Assembly: GCA_011389655.1 (NCBI GenBank) | Contig: JAABTX010000030.1 | Span: forward strand, 1-34,027 | Length of the DNA stretch: 34,027 bases | Reading direction: 5' to 3' | Source of the DNA: Thioalkalivibrio sp. | GTDB lineage: Bacteria > Pseudomonadota > Gammaproteobacteria > Ectothiorhodospirales > Ectothiorhodospiraceae | Shown here: piece after piece, positions 7,065 through 15,000 of the stretch | How the letters are laid out: each line of letters opens with the position of its first letter | How positions within the stretch are numbered: position 1 is the stretch's first letter | Notes under the pieces: generated by a model | The model's input: the letters and a program-made list of their open reading frames with translations, nothing else | Told to the model about the DNA's origin: nothing | Database searches by the model: none | Made by a program: the position numbers and the translations under genes

Positions 7065-8513
7065 TCACGCCCTGCCGGCCAGCCCTCGATAGAGATCCAG
7101 GTAGGCCGAGGAACTCTGGTTCCAGTCGAAGTCGCGCACCATGCCATTGCGCATGATCCGGCGCCAGTGCTCCTGCCCGGGTTCGGCGAACAGCGCCAGC
7201 ACCCGCTCGATCGCGCCGGTGAGCGCGCTGACGCTCGCAGGGACGAAGGAGAAGCCGGTCGCGGTACCGTCCGCGAGGGTCGCGGGATTCGCGTCGATCA
7301 CCGTGTCGACCAGGCCGCCGGTCGCGTGCACGACCGGAGGCGTCCCGTAGCGGAGGCTGTACATCTGGTTCATGCCGCAGGGCTCGAAGCGCGAGGGCAT
7401 CAGGAAGGCGTCGGAACCGGCCTCGATGCGGTGCGCGAGCGTCTCGTTGTAGGCGATGACCACGCTGCAGTGCTGCGGATGGGTGACGGCCAGCGCGCGC
7501 GCCGCGTCCTCGAAGCGCCGCTCCCCGCTGCCCACCAGCGCCAGCTGAATGCGGCCGTCGGCCAGAAAGGGCGCGCACGCCTCCAGCAGCAGGTCGATTC
7601 CCTTCTGTTCCACCATCCGGCCGACGTGCCCCAGCAGCGGGACGTCGTCCCGGGCCGGCAGATGCAGATCCCGCTGCAGCGCGGCGCGGTTCAGGGCCTT
7701 GCCGGACAGGTCGTCCGCACTGTAGTGGGCCTCCAGGTAACCGTCGCGTTCCGGGTTCCACTCGCGGTAATCCACCCCGTTCAGGATGCCGTACAGGCTG
7801 GCCGAACGCGCGCGGAGCACGCCATCGAGGCCCATGCCGGCCTCGGGGGTCTGGATCTCGCGCGCGTAGGTGGGCGATACCGTGGTGATCAGGTCGGAGA
7901 ACACCAGCCCGCCCTTCATGAACGACAGCAGTCCGTGGAACTCCAGGGCCTCGAGGTGCCAGAGATCCTCCGGCAGGCCCAGCGCGTGGCGCACGGATCC
8001 GGGGAACAGACCCTGGTAGGCGAGATTGTGGATGGTGAAGACGGTCGGCGGTCGCCGCGGGTGGTCGCGGAGAAAGACCGGCACCAGACCGGTCTGCCAG
8101 TCGTTCAGATGCAGGATCTGCGGCGTCCAGCCCACCCCCGCCTCGTTCACCGCCAGCGACGACACGGCCCGGGCGAAGGCGGCGAAGCGCTGCGGGTTGT
8201 CCGGCCAGTCGCTGCCGTCGGTCGCCCGGTACGGATCGCCGTCGCGCTCGAAGTACATCGGCCAGTCGATCAGGTAGACCACCACCGAGGTACCGGGCAG
8301 GTAGCCCTGGATCAGGCTCCACGGCGCATCGGCCGGGCCCGGCAGGCGGGTCGCGTCGGCGAGGCGGCTGACCGCCCGCGGGTAGGCGGGCAGCACGAGA
8401 CGCACGTCCTGGCGGCGGCGTTTGAGTGCGGCGGGAAGACTGGAGCTGACGTCGCCGAGCCCGCCGGTCTTGACCAGTGGATAGGCTTCGCTGCTCGCGA
8501 ACAGGATGCGCAT
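7065..8513 (-). CDS. glgA: Glycogen (starch) synthase, ADP-glucose dependent
   Basis: GlgA (GT5 family) elongates alpha-1,4-glucan from ADP-glucose. The 482-residue protein begins MRILFASSEAYPLVKTGGLGDV, carrying the ADP-glucose-binding KTGGL at residues 15-19. It continues with LHLNDWQTGLVPVFLR, HNLAYQG, NGVDYREWNP and the C-terminal catalytic block PSRFEPCGMNQMYSLRYGTPPVVHATGGL. The ATG at 8513 gives the exact family N-terminus; longer upstream reading in this frame is antisense to pgi. It is divergent from pgi across 93 bp and upstream of ppc. No glgB or glgC is in the window, so branching and ADP-glucose supply must be encoded elsewhere. Confidence 0.97.
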   Translation of the reverse strand: MRILFASSEAYPLVKTGGLGDVSSSLPAALKRRRQDVRLVLPAYPRAVSRLADATRLPGPADAPWSLIQGYLPGTSVVVYLIDWPMYFERDGDPYRATDGSDWPDNPQRFAAFARAVSSLAVNEAGVGWTPQILHLNDWQTGLVPVFLRDHPRRPPTVFTIHNLAYQGLFPGSVRHALGLPEDLWHLEALEFHGLLSFMKGGLVFSDLITTVSPTYAREIQTPEAGMGLDGVLRARSASLYGILNGVDYREWNPERDGYLEAHYSADDLSGKALNRAALQRDLHLPARDDVPLLGHVGRMVEQKGIDLLLEACAPFLADGRIQLALVGSGERRFEDAARALAVTHPQHCSVVIAYNETLAHRIEAGSDAFLMPSRFEPCGMNQMYSLRYGTPPVVHATGGLVDTVIDANPATLADGTATGFSFVPASVSALTGAIERVLALFAEPGQEHWRRIMRNGMVRDFDWNQSSSAYLDLYRGLAGRA

Positions 8514-8531
8514 GGAGACTCTCGGGTCGCG

Positions 8532-8560
8532 TTGTATGGCCTGGCCGGCCATTGTAGTGT
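8532..8560 (+). promoter_or_regulatory. Weak candidate promoter for pgi
   Basis: TTGTAT (8532-8537) and TAGTGT (8555-8560) are spaced 17 bp apart in the 93-bp divergent glgA-pgi gap. On the minus strand an overlapping TACACT (8556-8561) could be the glgA -10, so the two promoters may overlap. Both calls rest on weak consensus matches. Confidence 0.25.
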
Positions 8561-8606
8561 AGGGCCGCACCCCATTTCCTGCCGCCAACGACTCGAGGAG
8601 CCTTCC

Positions 8607-10277
8607 ATGCCCCAGCCCCGACACGCCTCTGCCCGCTGGCCGGAGCTGGCGGACGCCCGTGGCCGGCTCCGCCCGGTGTCCCTGCGCGAGTTGCTGTCCG
8701 GCGACCCGGACCGCGTCGAACGCGATGTGCTGAATGCCGCTGGGCTGCGCCTGGACTGGACCCGCCAGCGGCTCGACGCCGCGGCCTGGACGGCGCTCTA
8801 TGCGCTGGCCGGGGATGCCGGGTGGGCCGATGCGCTGCGCCGCCAGTGGGATGGTGAGCACGTGAACACCACCGAGGACCGGGCCGCGCACCACATGGCC
8901 CTGCGCCTGCCGCGCGAGGCCAGCTGCCGGATCGACGGCCAGGACGTGGTCCCCGAGGTGCACCGGGTCCTCGATGCGATCGAATCCCTGGTCCAGCGGG
9001 TGCACGACGGCCGCCATGTCGGCTATTCCGGCCGGCCGATCCGCAGCGTGGTCAATATCGGCATTGGTGGCTCCGATCTCGGTCCGCGCATGGTCTGCGC
9101 GGCTCTGGCACCGCTCGCGACCACGACGGCCGAGGGCCATCCCCTGCGCATGCACTTCGTCTCCAACGTGGACGGTGCCGCGCTGGAGGCGGTGCTGCGC
9201 GAGTCGGACCCGGAGACCACGCTGTTCATCGTCGCCTCCAAGACCTTCGGCACGCAGGAGACCCTGACCAACGCGCGTTCGGCCCGGGCCTGGCTGCTCC
9301 GGCATACGGATCACCCCGAGGCGGTCGCGCGGCATTTCGTTGCGGTGTCAACGCATGCCGAGCGTGTCGCGGAGTTCGGCATCGACATCGCAAACATGTT
9401 CGGTTTCTGGGACTGGGTCGGCGGCCGGTACTCGGTGTGGTCGGCCATCGGCCTGCCGGTCGCGCTCTATCTCGGCATGGACGGTTTCCGCAACCTTCTC
9501 GCCGGTGCGCACGCGATGGATCGGCACGTGCTGGAGACCGTGGCGCCGGAGGCCAACGCGGCGCTGCGCATGGCGCTGGTGGACATCTGGAACCACAACA
9601 TCCTCGGCGCCTGCGCGCGGGTGGTGCTCCCCTACGACGAGCGCCTGAGACTTCTGCCCTCCTACCTGCAGCAGGCGGAGATGGAGAGCCTCGGGAAGGG
9701 CGTGCACGTCGATGGTTCCCCGGTGGAACGGGACACCGGTGCGCTGGTCTGGGGCGCCGTCGGTACCGACGGTCAGCACGCCTTCTACCAGCTCCTGCAC
9801 CAGGGCACGCGCTGGGAGCCGACGGAGTTCATCGGCGTCGCGCAGCCGGCGCATGGCCTGCCCGGTCATCACACGATCCTCCTGGCCAACCTGATCGCAC
9901 AGGCTGAGGCCCTGGCGCATGGCAAGACCGCCGCCGAGGCCGCGGCGGAGATGTCGGCGGACGGCGTTCCGGACTCCGAGGTGCAGCGGCTGGCACCCCA
10001 CCGCAGCTTCCCGGGCGACCGGCCGAGCACCGTGATCCTGATGGAGCGGCTCGATCCGCACAGTCTCGGGGCGCTGATCGCGCTCTACGAACACAAGATC
10101 TACCTCCTTGCGACCCTGTGGGAGATCAACGCCTTCGACCAGTGGGGCGTGGAGCTCGGCAAGCAGCTGGCGGGCCGCGTGCTCGAGGATCTTCGCTCTG
10201 ATGCCGGGACCCATGCGCATGACCCTGCAACGCTGGCCGCAATCGACTGGCTGCGGGCCCGGCTACCCGCCTCCTGA
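8607..10277 (+). CDS. pgi: Glucose-6-phosphate isomerase
   Basis: Pgi interconverts glucose-6-phosphate and fructose-6-phosphate. The 556-residue protein has the phosphate-binding GIGGSDLGPRM at about 152-162, SKTFGTQET near 211-219, the catalytic Glu360 in EMESLGKG, His391 in GTDGQHAFYQLLHQG and Lys519 in the C-terminal signature DQWGVELGK. The ATG at 8607 follows a GAGGAG ribosome site and gives the normal length; the frame is open far upstream, but that region is antisense to glgA. The stop is three bases before the next ATG, so the DUF938 gene is probably co-translated. It links hexose phosphates with the glucan genes here. Confidence 0.97.
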   Translation: MPQPRHASARWPELADARGRLRPVSLRELLSGDPDRVERDVLNAAGLRLDWTRQRLDAAAWTALYALAGDAGWADALRRQWDGEHVNTTEDRAAHHMALRLPREASCRIDGQDVVPEVHRVLDAIESLVQRVHDGRHVGYSGRPIRSVVNIGIGGSDLGPRMVCAALAPLATTTAEGHPLRMHFVSNVDGAALEAVLRESDPETTLFIVASKTFGTQETLTNARSARAWLLRHTDHPEAVARHFVAVSTHAERVAEFGIDIANMFGFWDWVGGRYSVWSAIGLPVALYLGMDGFRNLLAGAHAMDRHVLETVAPEANAALRMALVDIWNHNILGACARVVLPYDERLRLLPSYLQQAEMESLGKGVHVDGSPVERDTGALVWGAVGTDGQHAFYQLLHQGTRWEPTEFIGVAQPAHGLPGHHTILLANLIAQAEALAHGKTAAEAAAEMSADGVPDSEVQRLAPHRSFPGDRPSTVILMERLDPHSLGALIALYEHKIYLLATLWEINAFDQWGVELGKQLAGRVLEDLRSDAGTHAHDPATLAAIDWLRARLPAS

Positions 10278-10280
10278 GTC

Positions 10281-10883
10281 ATGGACGGCAAGCCGTTCGC
10301 CGGGTCCGCCGAACAGAACAGGGGCCCGATCCTCGACGTGCTGCGGCGGTGGTTCGCCGAACCGGGCAGTGTGCTGGAGGTGGGCAGCGGAACCGGCCAG
10401 CACGCGGTGCATTTCGCCGCCGCGATGCCCCACCTGAGCTGGCAGCCTACCGAGATCGAAGGCCGGACCGAGGGGATCGAGGCGTGGCGCCGCGACGCGG
10501 GGCTGGACAATGTCCGGCCGGCCCGGGTGCTGCGCGCCACGGGCCCGTGGCCAGCCGAGTCCTACGATTACGTCTTCACCGCCAACACCGCGCACATCAT
10601 GCACTGGTCCGAGGTGCTGGCGATGCTCGCGGGGGTGTCCGGCGTTCTGCGTCCCGGCGGGATCTTCGCGATGTACGGACCGTTCGCACGAGGCGGCCGC
10701 CACACCGCGGCCTCCAACCTCGAGTTCGACCGGGCGCTGCGCCAGTCCGACCCGGGGATGGGCGTGCGCGACATGGACGCGATCCAGCGCGAGGCCGTCC
10801 CGCTCGGGCTGGATCTCCTGCAGACGATTGCGATGCCCGCCGACAATTTCACGCTGGTCTGGCGCCGGCGCGCCGGCGCCTGA
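10281..10883 (+). CDS. DUF938 family class I SAM-dependent methyltransferase-like protein
   Basis: A 200-residue cytosolic protein of the DUF938 family, with the Rossmann methyltransferase fold. Visible are motif I VLEVGSGTGQHAVHFA near residues 35-50, an acidic position in PTEIEG where the SAM ribose is normally held, and the post-core segment SGVLRPGGIFAMYGPF. Characteristic DUF938 pieces include PFAGSAEQNRGPIL at the start, FTANTAHIMHW and DNFTLVWRR at the end. The methyl acceptor is unknown. It starts three bases after pgi with no separate ribosome site, suggesting coupling. The last codons lie in a perfect 20-bp GC palindrome. Confidence 0.88.
   Translation: MDGKPFAGSAEQNRGPILDVLRRWFAEPGSVLEVGSGTGQHAVHFAAAMPHLSWQPTEIEGRTEGIEAWRRDAGLDNVRPARVLRATGPWPAESYDYVFTANTAHIMHWSEVLAMLAGVSGVLRPGGIFAMYGPFARGGRHTAASNLEFDRALRQSDPGMGVRDMDAIQREAVPLGLDLLQTIAMPADNFTLVWRRRAGA
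10861..10880 (+). terminator. Perfect 20-bp GC palindrome at a convergent gene junction
   Basis: The two halves GGCGCCGGCG and CGCCGGCGCC are exact reverse complements with no spacer, covering the last sense codons of the DUF938 gene. The convergent gene on the minus strand ends at 10894. The element could form a stem in either transcript and may serve both genes, but it has no U-tract, so terminator function is inferred from position. Confidence 0.35.
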
Positions 10884-10893
10884 ATGCGCGCCC

Positions 10894-11652
10894 TCAGCGC
10901 GACGGGTCGAGGCCCCCGCGCGGGTATTCGCCAAACGGCAGGCGCCCGTCGGAAGCACTCGGGTAACCGCCTTCCGTCGGCGGTGCCAGGGGCCACTGGT
11001 GGTCCCTCCCGCTGCCCGGCGCGGGCATGCGATCGCCCCGTGCCCCGGCCGCCGGAAAAGCGGCCCCACCCCGCTGACCGCGGTCCGTCGGCACGGCAGG
11101 GAGACCGGCCCGGTCGCGCGGCTCCACGCCCGGCGGCACGGCGGGGAAGTCGATCCGGCCGTCGCCCCGGTCGTGGCGCGGGATGTCGGTGTCCTGCCCG
11201 GCGGGCGCCGTGAACGCGGGCGCGCCCCAACCCCCCGGCGAAGCGGACCCCGTCCCCCTCCGGTCTGCCTGCTCCCGCGGGTCACCCGAGGGCATGCCTC
11301 CCCGCAGGCCTTCAGGCACGTAGACCGGGCTGGCGGGAGCGATAACCGGCGACTGGTTTCCGCCTCCCAGCGGCGGCTGAGGGTCCTGGAACCGGTCCCC
11401 TCCGGAAGCGTCCGCCCGAGCCCGCGGGGGATCCTCGATGTCCTCGAGATAGCCGCGGGGCGGAAATTCGGGTTCGCTCTGGAACCGGCCGCCGGCTCCG
11501 CCGCGCTCCTGTACCTGTACCAGTACATGGTTCCCGATCGGGGCGTGGGCGACCGCTGGTTGGTCCCACGCCGCGGGGGTCGGTTCGGTCACTCCAAGGA
11601 ACAGCACGCCCAGCGTGATGGAGGCGGCGATCATGGTCTTTCTGTCGGTCAC
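10894..11652 (-). CDS. Exported Pro/Gly-rich protein of unknown function
   Basis: A 252-residue protein not recognised as any family. The start is GTG at 11652, preceded by GGAAG at a suitable distance; an ATG six codons later is an alternative. The N-terminus looks like a signal sequence (basic MTDRKT, then hydrophobic IAASITLGVLFLGV, with likely cleavage after PTPAA). A short ordered-looking stretch follows (PIGNHVLVQVQE). The rest is low complexity, very rich in Pro, Gly, Arg, Asp and Ala, with no transmembrane span and no Cys, so probably disordered in the periplasm or outside. Part of the opposite strand is also open, as expected at this GC content. The signal peptide and ribosome site favour the minus strand. 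Confidence 0.55.
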   Translation of the reverse strand: MTDRKTMIAASITLGVLFLGVTEPTPAAWDQPAVAHAPIGNHVLVQVQERGGAGGRFQSEPEFPPRGYLEDIEDPPRARADASGGDRFQDPQPPLGGGNQSPVIAPASPVYVPEGLRGGMPSGDPREQADRRGTGSASPGGWGAPAFTAPAGQDTDIPRHDRGDGRIDFPAVPPGVEPRDRAGLPAVPTDRGQRGGAAFPAAGARGDRMPAPGSGRDHQWPLAPPTEGGYPSASDGRLPFGEYPRGGLDPSR

Positions 11653-11975
11653 GAAACACTTCCGTCAACGGTTTTTGCCGATCCTCGAGGATAGGCGTTG
11701 TCGGCCGTTTTTCCAGCGCGGCAGGGGATCCGGGCGGCCCCGATGTTCGCCGGTGGTGCGATCAGCGGCCGGCACGGGCGCCGGCGTGATGTCCTCGCGC
11801 GGCAGCAACCGGAGCGTCAGACCAGCGGTGTCGGAGGGCGCCGGTCAACTGCGCGGGCAGAACATCGCGGTGGACGTGGGCCCGGGCGGGGACGACCGCG
11901 TCGGGGGTGGATACCGATCGCCAGCTCGCCTCACTCCTCGCGATGACGGCCATGCCCGCGTTTCCCTGGCGGGTC
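11653..11975. other. Gene-free stretch with a degraded dispersed repeat and a small palindrome
   Basis: No convincing gene lies here. At 11909-11950, read on the minus strand, is a segment resembling the widespread 'GTCATTGCGAGGAGCGAAGCGA-type' dispersed repeat (here GTCATCGCGAGGAGTGAGGC), known in many proteobacteria as a palindromic repeat remnant. At 11681-11692 is a perfect 12-bp palindrome ATCCTCGAGGAT, 29 bp upstream of the GTG of the exported protein. It could be an operator for that gene, but there is no further support. Short ORFs here lack ribosome sites or family features. Confidence 0.5.
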
Positions 11976-12635
11976 TCACAAGGCCCCCGTCTGCACCAGC
12001 AGCCGGTGGATGCGCTCGGCGACGTACCGGTAACCATCGCCGTTCGGGTGGATCGGATCGGCCTTCATCGTGTCGCGCGAGAGGACGTGTGCGAGCGCTT
12101 CGTCCTCGACCGGAACCCGCAGCCGCTGGCCGATCTCGGCGTAAAGCGGGTCGCTGCGCAGGCGCAGCAGGGTGGGTGCGGGTACCGCGACCAGCAGCAC
12201 GTCGATGCCCCGTTCCCAGGCGTGGCCGATCATCGTCTCGAGGTTCTCGCGGGTCTCTTCCGTGTCCACGCGCCGCAACAGGTCGTTGCCCCCGTGCGTG
12301 AGGATCAGCAGGTCGGGCCGGTGCGCCTCCAGCAGGCCCGGCAGCCGGTCGACGCCGCCACGCGAGAGCTCTCCGGCGATCCCGCCGTTGATCACCCGTC
12401 GCCCGCTGAGGGCCTCGAGGCGGGACGGATAGGAGGCCTCCGGGGCGGCGCCGGTGCCGGCCGTGAGGCTGTCCCCGAAGGCGAGAATCACCGCATCCGG
12501 CGCGAGCGGCGCCAGCGCCTCGGGTCGCGGCGAGCACGCGGCGGCCAGGAGGAGCGCGCAGATCAGGCCGATGATCGGGGCAGTGCTCCAGCGTGCGCGC
12601 GCCCGTGCCCGGGATCCTGCCTCGCCTCCGTTCAT
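11976..12635 (-). CDS. SGNH/GDSL esterase, TesA-like, predicted lipoprotein
   Basis: A 219-residue hydrolase of the SGNH (TesA/arylesterase) family. Block I FGDSLTAG holds the nucleophile Ser, GGIAGE is block II, THGGNDLL is block III with the oxyanion Asn, and DPIHPNGDGY is block V with the catalytic Asp and His. The N-terminus is basic, then hydrophobic (APIIGLICALLLAAACS), with a lipobox-like AAAC that suggests lipid anchoring on the periplasmic side. The ATG at 12635 follows GGGGAG at good spacing, which decides against longer starts at 12665 and 12770. Such enzymes cleave acyl-CoA, lysophospholipid or aryl esters; the substrate is unknown. It is divergent from the DUF3617 gene. Confidence 0.9.
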   Translation of the reverse strand: MNGGEAGSRARARARWSTAPIIGLICALLLAAACSPRPEALAPLAPDAVILAFGDSLTAGTGAAPEASYPSRLEALSGRRVINGGIAGELSRGGVDRLPGLLEAHRPDLLILTHGGNDLLRRVDTEETRENLETMIGHAWERGIDVLLVAVPAPTLLRLRSDPLYAEIGQRLRVPVEDEALAHVLSRDTMKADPIHPNGDGYRYVAERIHRLLVQTGAL

Positions 12636-12875
12636 TCCGACTCCCCGGTGTTGCTCGAGCGCCATTATGACAGCCCGCACCGGTGGCGGTCCCGAACCCT
12701 GGCCGGAACTCCAGGCCCCGGCGCGGCGGGACCCGGCCGGGCCCCGGAATTGACCCCCGCGCGCCGTCATGGCAGTTTGACCTGCCCTGATCCGGGGACC
12801 GGTGCGGGCTCGCAGTCCGCGCTGGCCACTCGATGCCCTGGCACTTCACACCGCCATCTGTAAAGGAATCCACGA

Positions 12876-13298
12876 ATGAAGCTTCGCAGCCTTGCCATTG
12901 CCGCCGCCGCTGTCCTTCCGCTGAGCGCCCTCGCCGTCGAGCCCAACATTCAGCCGGGTGAGTGGGAACTCAACTCCGTGACCACCTTCCCGGGAACTCC
13001 CATGCCCGAGCAGACGGAATCCTCGCGGGAATGCGTGACCGCAGAGGACCTGGCCGAGGGCCTCGCATTCGACGTGGACGTCGAGGGCTGCGAGATCACG
13101 GACATGGATCTGCGCGAGGGAGGCATGAACTACTCGATGAGCTGCCAGGACGACGAGGGCTTCGAGATGACCATGGATGCCGAGCTTCTCTTCATGGGCG
13201 ACCAGACCGAGGGCACAATGCAGGCCCAGATGCTCACGCCCATGGGACCGATGGAGATGCATATGGAGCTCGACGGCCGCCGCATCGGCGACTGCTGA
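12876..13298 (+). CDS. DUF3617 family periplasmic protein
   Basis: A 140-residue exported protein. The N-terminus is a clear Sec signal peptide (MKLRSLAIAAAAVLPLSALA, cleavage likely after residue 20). The mature part opens with IQPGEWELNSVTTF, the hallmark of the DUF3617 family (function unknown). Four cysteines (in REC, EGC, MSC and the last residue) could form two disulfides. It is acidic and rich in Met, with a GxMxxxM-like stretch near the C-terminus. AAGGA precedes the ATG at 12876. DsbC, encoded elsewhere in the window, could act on such proteins, but that is only inference. Confidence 0.88.
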   Translation: MKLRSLAIAAAAVLPLSALAVEPNIQPGEWELNSVTTFPGTPMPEQTESSRECVTAEDLAEGLAFDVDVEGCEITDMDLREGGMNYSMSCQDDEGFEMTMDAELLFMGDQTEGTMQAQMLTPMGPMEMHMELDGRRIGDC

Positions 13299-13345
13299 GC
13301 CCGCGCCGGGACAACCGGGCAAACGGGGCCCCCGTCCCGCGCCCG

Positions 13346-13858
13346 TCACGTCCGATCGGGAGGCTCGATCAGCACCGGGTCCCCGACGCGAATCAGGCCC
13401 CCGGTCAGCACGCGCAGGCAGACCCCGCTGTTCCTTCCCAGCGCCCGGGCCATGTTTTCCCCGGTGACCTGGTTGATGTAGCCGCACGGTGGCCGGGGCT
13501 TCAGGTACTCGAAGCCCGCCCCGCCGATCCGGAAGCGCCGTCCCTCCAGATCCCGGGTACGAATGCCGGAAACGACGAGATTGCGCCGGTGCTGCCCGCG
13601 GTCCACCGCCACGGGCAGGCGCCGCTGCGCGAGCCGGAGGTCGTGCTCCGAGATCAGGGTGACCTCGCAGCTCTCGACCGGATGCCAGTGCCCGGTGGCC
13701 AGGGAATAGCGGTCACCGGCGAGCCCCTTGCCAGCGATGGCCTGCACCGATGCCGGTGCCTCCATCGGCTCCCCGGCTGCGGGGCTGATGAAGATCGCGG
13801 CCAGACGGGGCACGGGCGCGGCCCTGCCGAGCCTCCGCAGCAGCGCGGTCCAGGCCAT
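13346..13858 (-). CDS. MOSC domain protein
   Basis: A 170-residue single-domain MOSC protein. The domain is related to the C-terminal sulfurase domain of Moco sulfurase and to YiiM-like molybdenum enzymes, with a conserved Cys thought to act in sulfur or metal-sulfur handling. Visible family pieces are IFISPAAGEPM, GKGLAGDRY, VTLISEHDL, RRNLVVSGI and the KPRPPCGYINQV stretch containing the conserved Cys, ending in GVCLRVLTGGLIRVGDPV. Its ATG (13858-13856) overlaps the stop of the upstream kinase gene (TGATG), so the two are translationally coupled. The substrate is unknown. Molybdenum cofactor genes lie ~10 kb away on the same strand, which may be coincidence. Confidence 0.9.
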   Translation of the reverse strand: MAWTALLRRLGRAAPVPRLAAIFISPAAGEPMEAPASVQAIAGKGLAGDRYSLATGHWHPVESCEVTLISEHDLRLAQRRLPVAVDRGQHRRNLVVSGIRTRDLEGRRFRIGGAGFEYLKPRPPCGYINQVTGENMARALGRNSGVCLRVLTGGLIRVGDPVLIEPPDRT

Positions 13859-14796
13859 CAGTACCGGTAGCCGAAGGTCTCCTCGAAACGCGCTGCGAAG
13901 CCCTCCGCGTCGAAGCGGTGGTTCTGGGTGCCGGGGCTCGCGATCTTGATCGACCCGAGCAGCGAGGCGATGCGGCCGGTGGTCTCCCAGTCCATGCCGC
14001 GTTCGAGCCCGAACAGCAGGCCGGCCCGGAAGGCATCGCCACAGCCGGTGGGATCGACGACCGCTTCCGGCGTCACCACCGGAATATCGATGCGGCGACC
14101 GCCCGTGTAGATCTGCGATCCCTCGCCGCCGCGCGTCACGATCATCGCATCGACCCGTTCCGCCATCTGCTCGAGGCTCAGGCCGGTGCGTTCGGCGGTC
14201 AGCTGGGCCTCGTAGTCATTGAACGCGGCATAGGTCGCCTGCTCGAGGAACCGGTTGAGTTCCTCGGCGTTGAACAGCGGCAGGCCCTGGCCGACGTCGA
14301 AGATGAACGGAATACCCGCCCGCTCGAACTGCTCGGCGTGCTCGATCATGCCTTCGCGGCCGTCCGGTGCGACGATACCGATGCGGACGCCAAGGCTCGC
14401 CGCCTCGTCCACGCGGTTGTAGTGCGAGAAATTCATCGCCCCCGGATGGAAGGCCGTGATCTGGTTGTCGTCCTGATCGGTGGTGATGAAGGCCTGGCCG
14501 GTAAAGCTGCCCTCCACCGTGCGCACGTGGCGGGAATCGATGGCCTGCTGTTCCAGCCACTCGGCATAGATGCCGAAGTCGGAGCCCACGGTGGCCATCG
14601 GCACCGGGTCGCCGCCAAGAAGCCTCAGGTTGTAGGCCATGTTGCCCGCGCAGCCCCCGAACTCCCGGCGCATCTCGGGAACCAGGAACGAGACGTTCAG
14701 GATGTGCACCTTGTCGGGCAGGATGTGATGCCGGAAGCGGTCGGGAAAGACCATGATGGTGTCGAAGGCGAGAGAACCGCAGATCAGGGCGGGCAT
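13858..14796 (-). CDS. PfkB family carbohydrate/adenosine kinase
   Basis: A 312-residue ribokinase-fold kinase. The first PfkB signature lies in EFGGCAGNMAYNLRLLGG, and the second, with catalytic Asp254, is in VVDPTGCGDAFRAGLLFG. The family phosphorylates sugars or nucleosides with ATP; similar gammaproteobacterial proteins are annotated as adenosine kinase or plain carbohydrate kinase, and the substrate cannot be read here. Two in-frame starts exist. ATG 14802 directly abuts AAAGGA, while ATG 14796 has AGGA at a 6-nt spacing, so 14796 is preferred. The stop overlaps the MOSC start. A good promoter match lies upstream. Confidence 0.88.
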   Translation of the reverse strand: MPALICGSLAFDTIMVFPDRFRHHILPDKVHILNVSFLVPEMRREFGGCAGNMAYNLRLLGGDPVPMATVGSDFGIYAEWLEQQAIDSRHVRTVEGSFTGQAFITTDQDDNQITAFHPGAMNFSHYNRVDEAASLGVRIGIVAPDGREGMIEHAEQFERAGIPFIFDVGQGLPLFNAEELNRFLEQATYAAFNDYEAQLTAERTGLSLEQMAERVDAMIVTRGGEGSQIYTGGRRIDIPVVTPEAVVDPTGCGDAFRAGLLFGLERGMDWETTGRIASLLGSIKIASPGTQNHRFDAEGFAARFEETFGYRY

Positions 14797-14867
14797 AGGC
14801 ATTCCTTTGATTGCAAGTGAAAAAGAGCGGCGCTGCGGCGGTATCAGCCGGGCGCCAGGGCCTGCAT

Positions 14868-14896
14868 AGCCTAAGGATTTGCCCGGTCGGTCACAA
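14868..14896 (-). promoter_or_regulatory. Candidate sigma70 promoter for the PfkB-MOSC pair
   Basis: On the minus strand TTGTGA (14896-14891) and TAGGCT (14873-14868) are separated by exactly 17 bp. Transcription would start near 14861, about 65 nt before the kinase ATG. It faces away from the arfB promoter candidate in the same divergent gap. Confidence 0.4.
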
Positions 14897-14910
14897 ATCC
14901 CGACGCCGGT

Positions 14911-14939
14911 TTGTAGTCTCGTCCGTCCCGTCCTACCCT
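14911..14939 (+). promoter_or_regulatory. Candidate sigma70 promoter for arfB and the RNase-barstar pair
   Basis: TTGTAG (14911-14916) and TACCCT (14934-14939) have a 17-bp spacer. The start would be near 14946, giving a ~55-nt leader before arfB. The ribonuclease and barstar genes follow closely on the same strand and could be in the same transcript. Confidence 0.35.
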
Positions 14940-15000
14940 GCTGCGGGCGTCTCCCGCACAGCGTTCAATCGGTTCAACGCGGGGGGTGACGGAGACCATC

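Noticed and set aside
6999-8606. In-frame N-terminal extension of pgi (open frame of 1092 codons)
   Set aside because: The extension is antisense to glgA. The ATG at 8607 has a ribosome site and gives the normal Pgi length.
10510-11694. 394-residue plus-strand ORF overlapping DUF938 and the exported protein gene
   Set aside because: It starts inside the DUF938 gene in another frame, has no signal or domain, and is very Arg/Pro/Ser-rich, as expected of an antisense frame.
12777-12782. TTGACC as a -35 for the DUF3617 gene
   Set aside because: No -10-like sequence lies 16-18 bp downstream (it reads CGGTGC there), so the promoter was not called.
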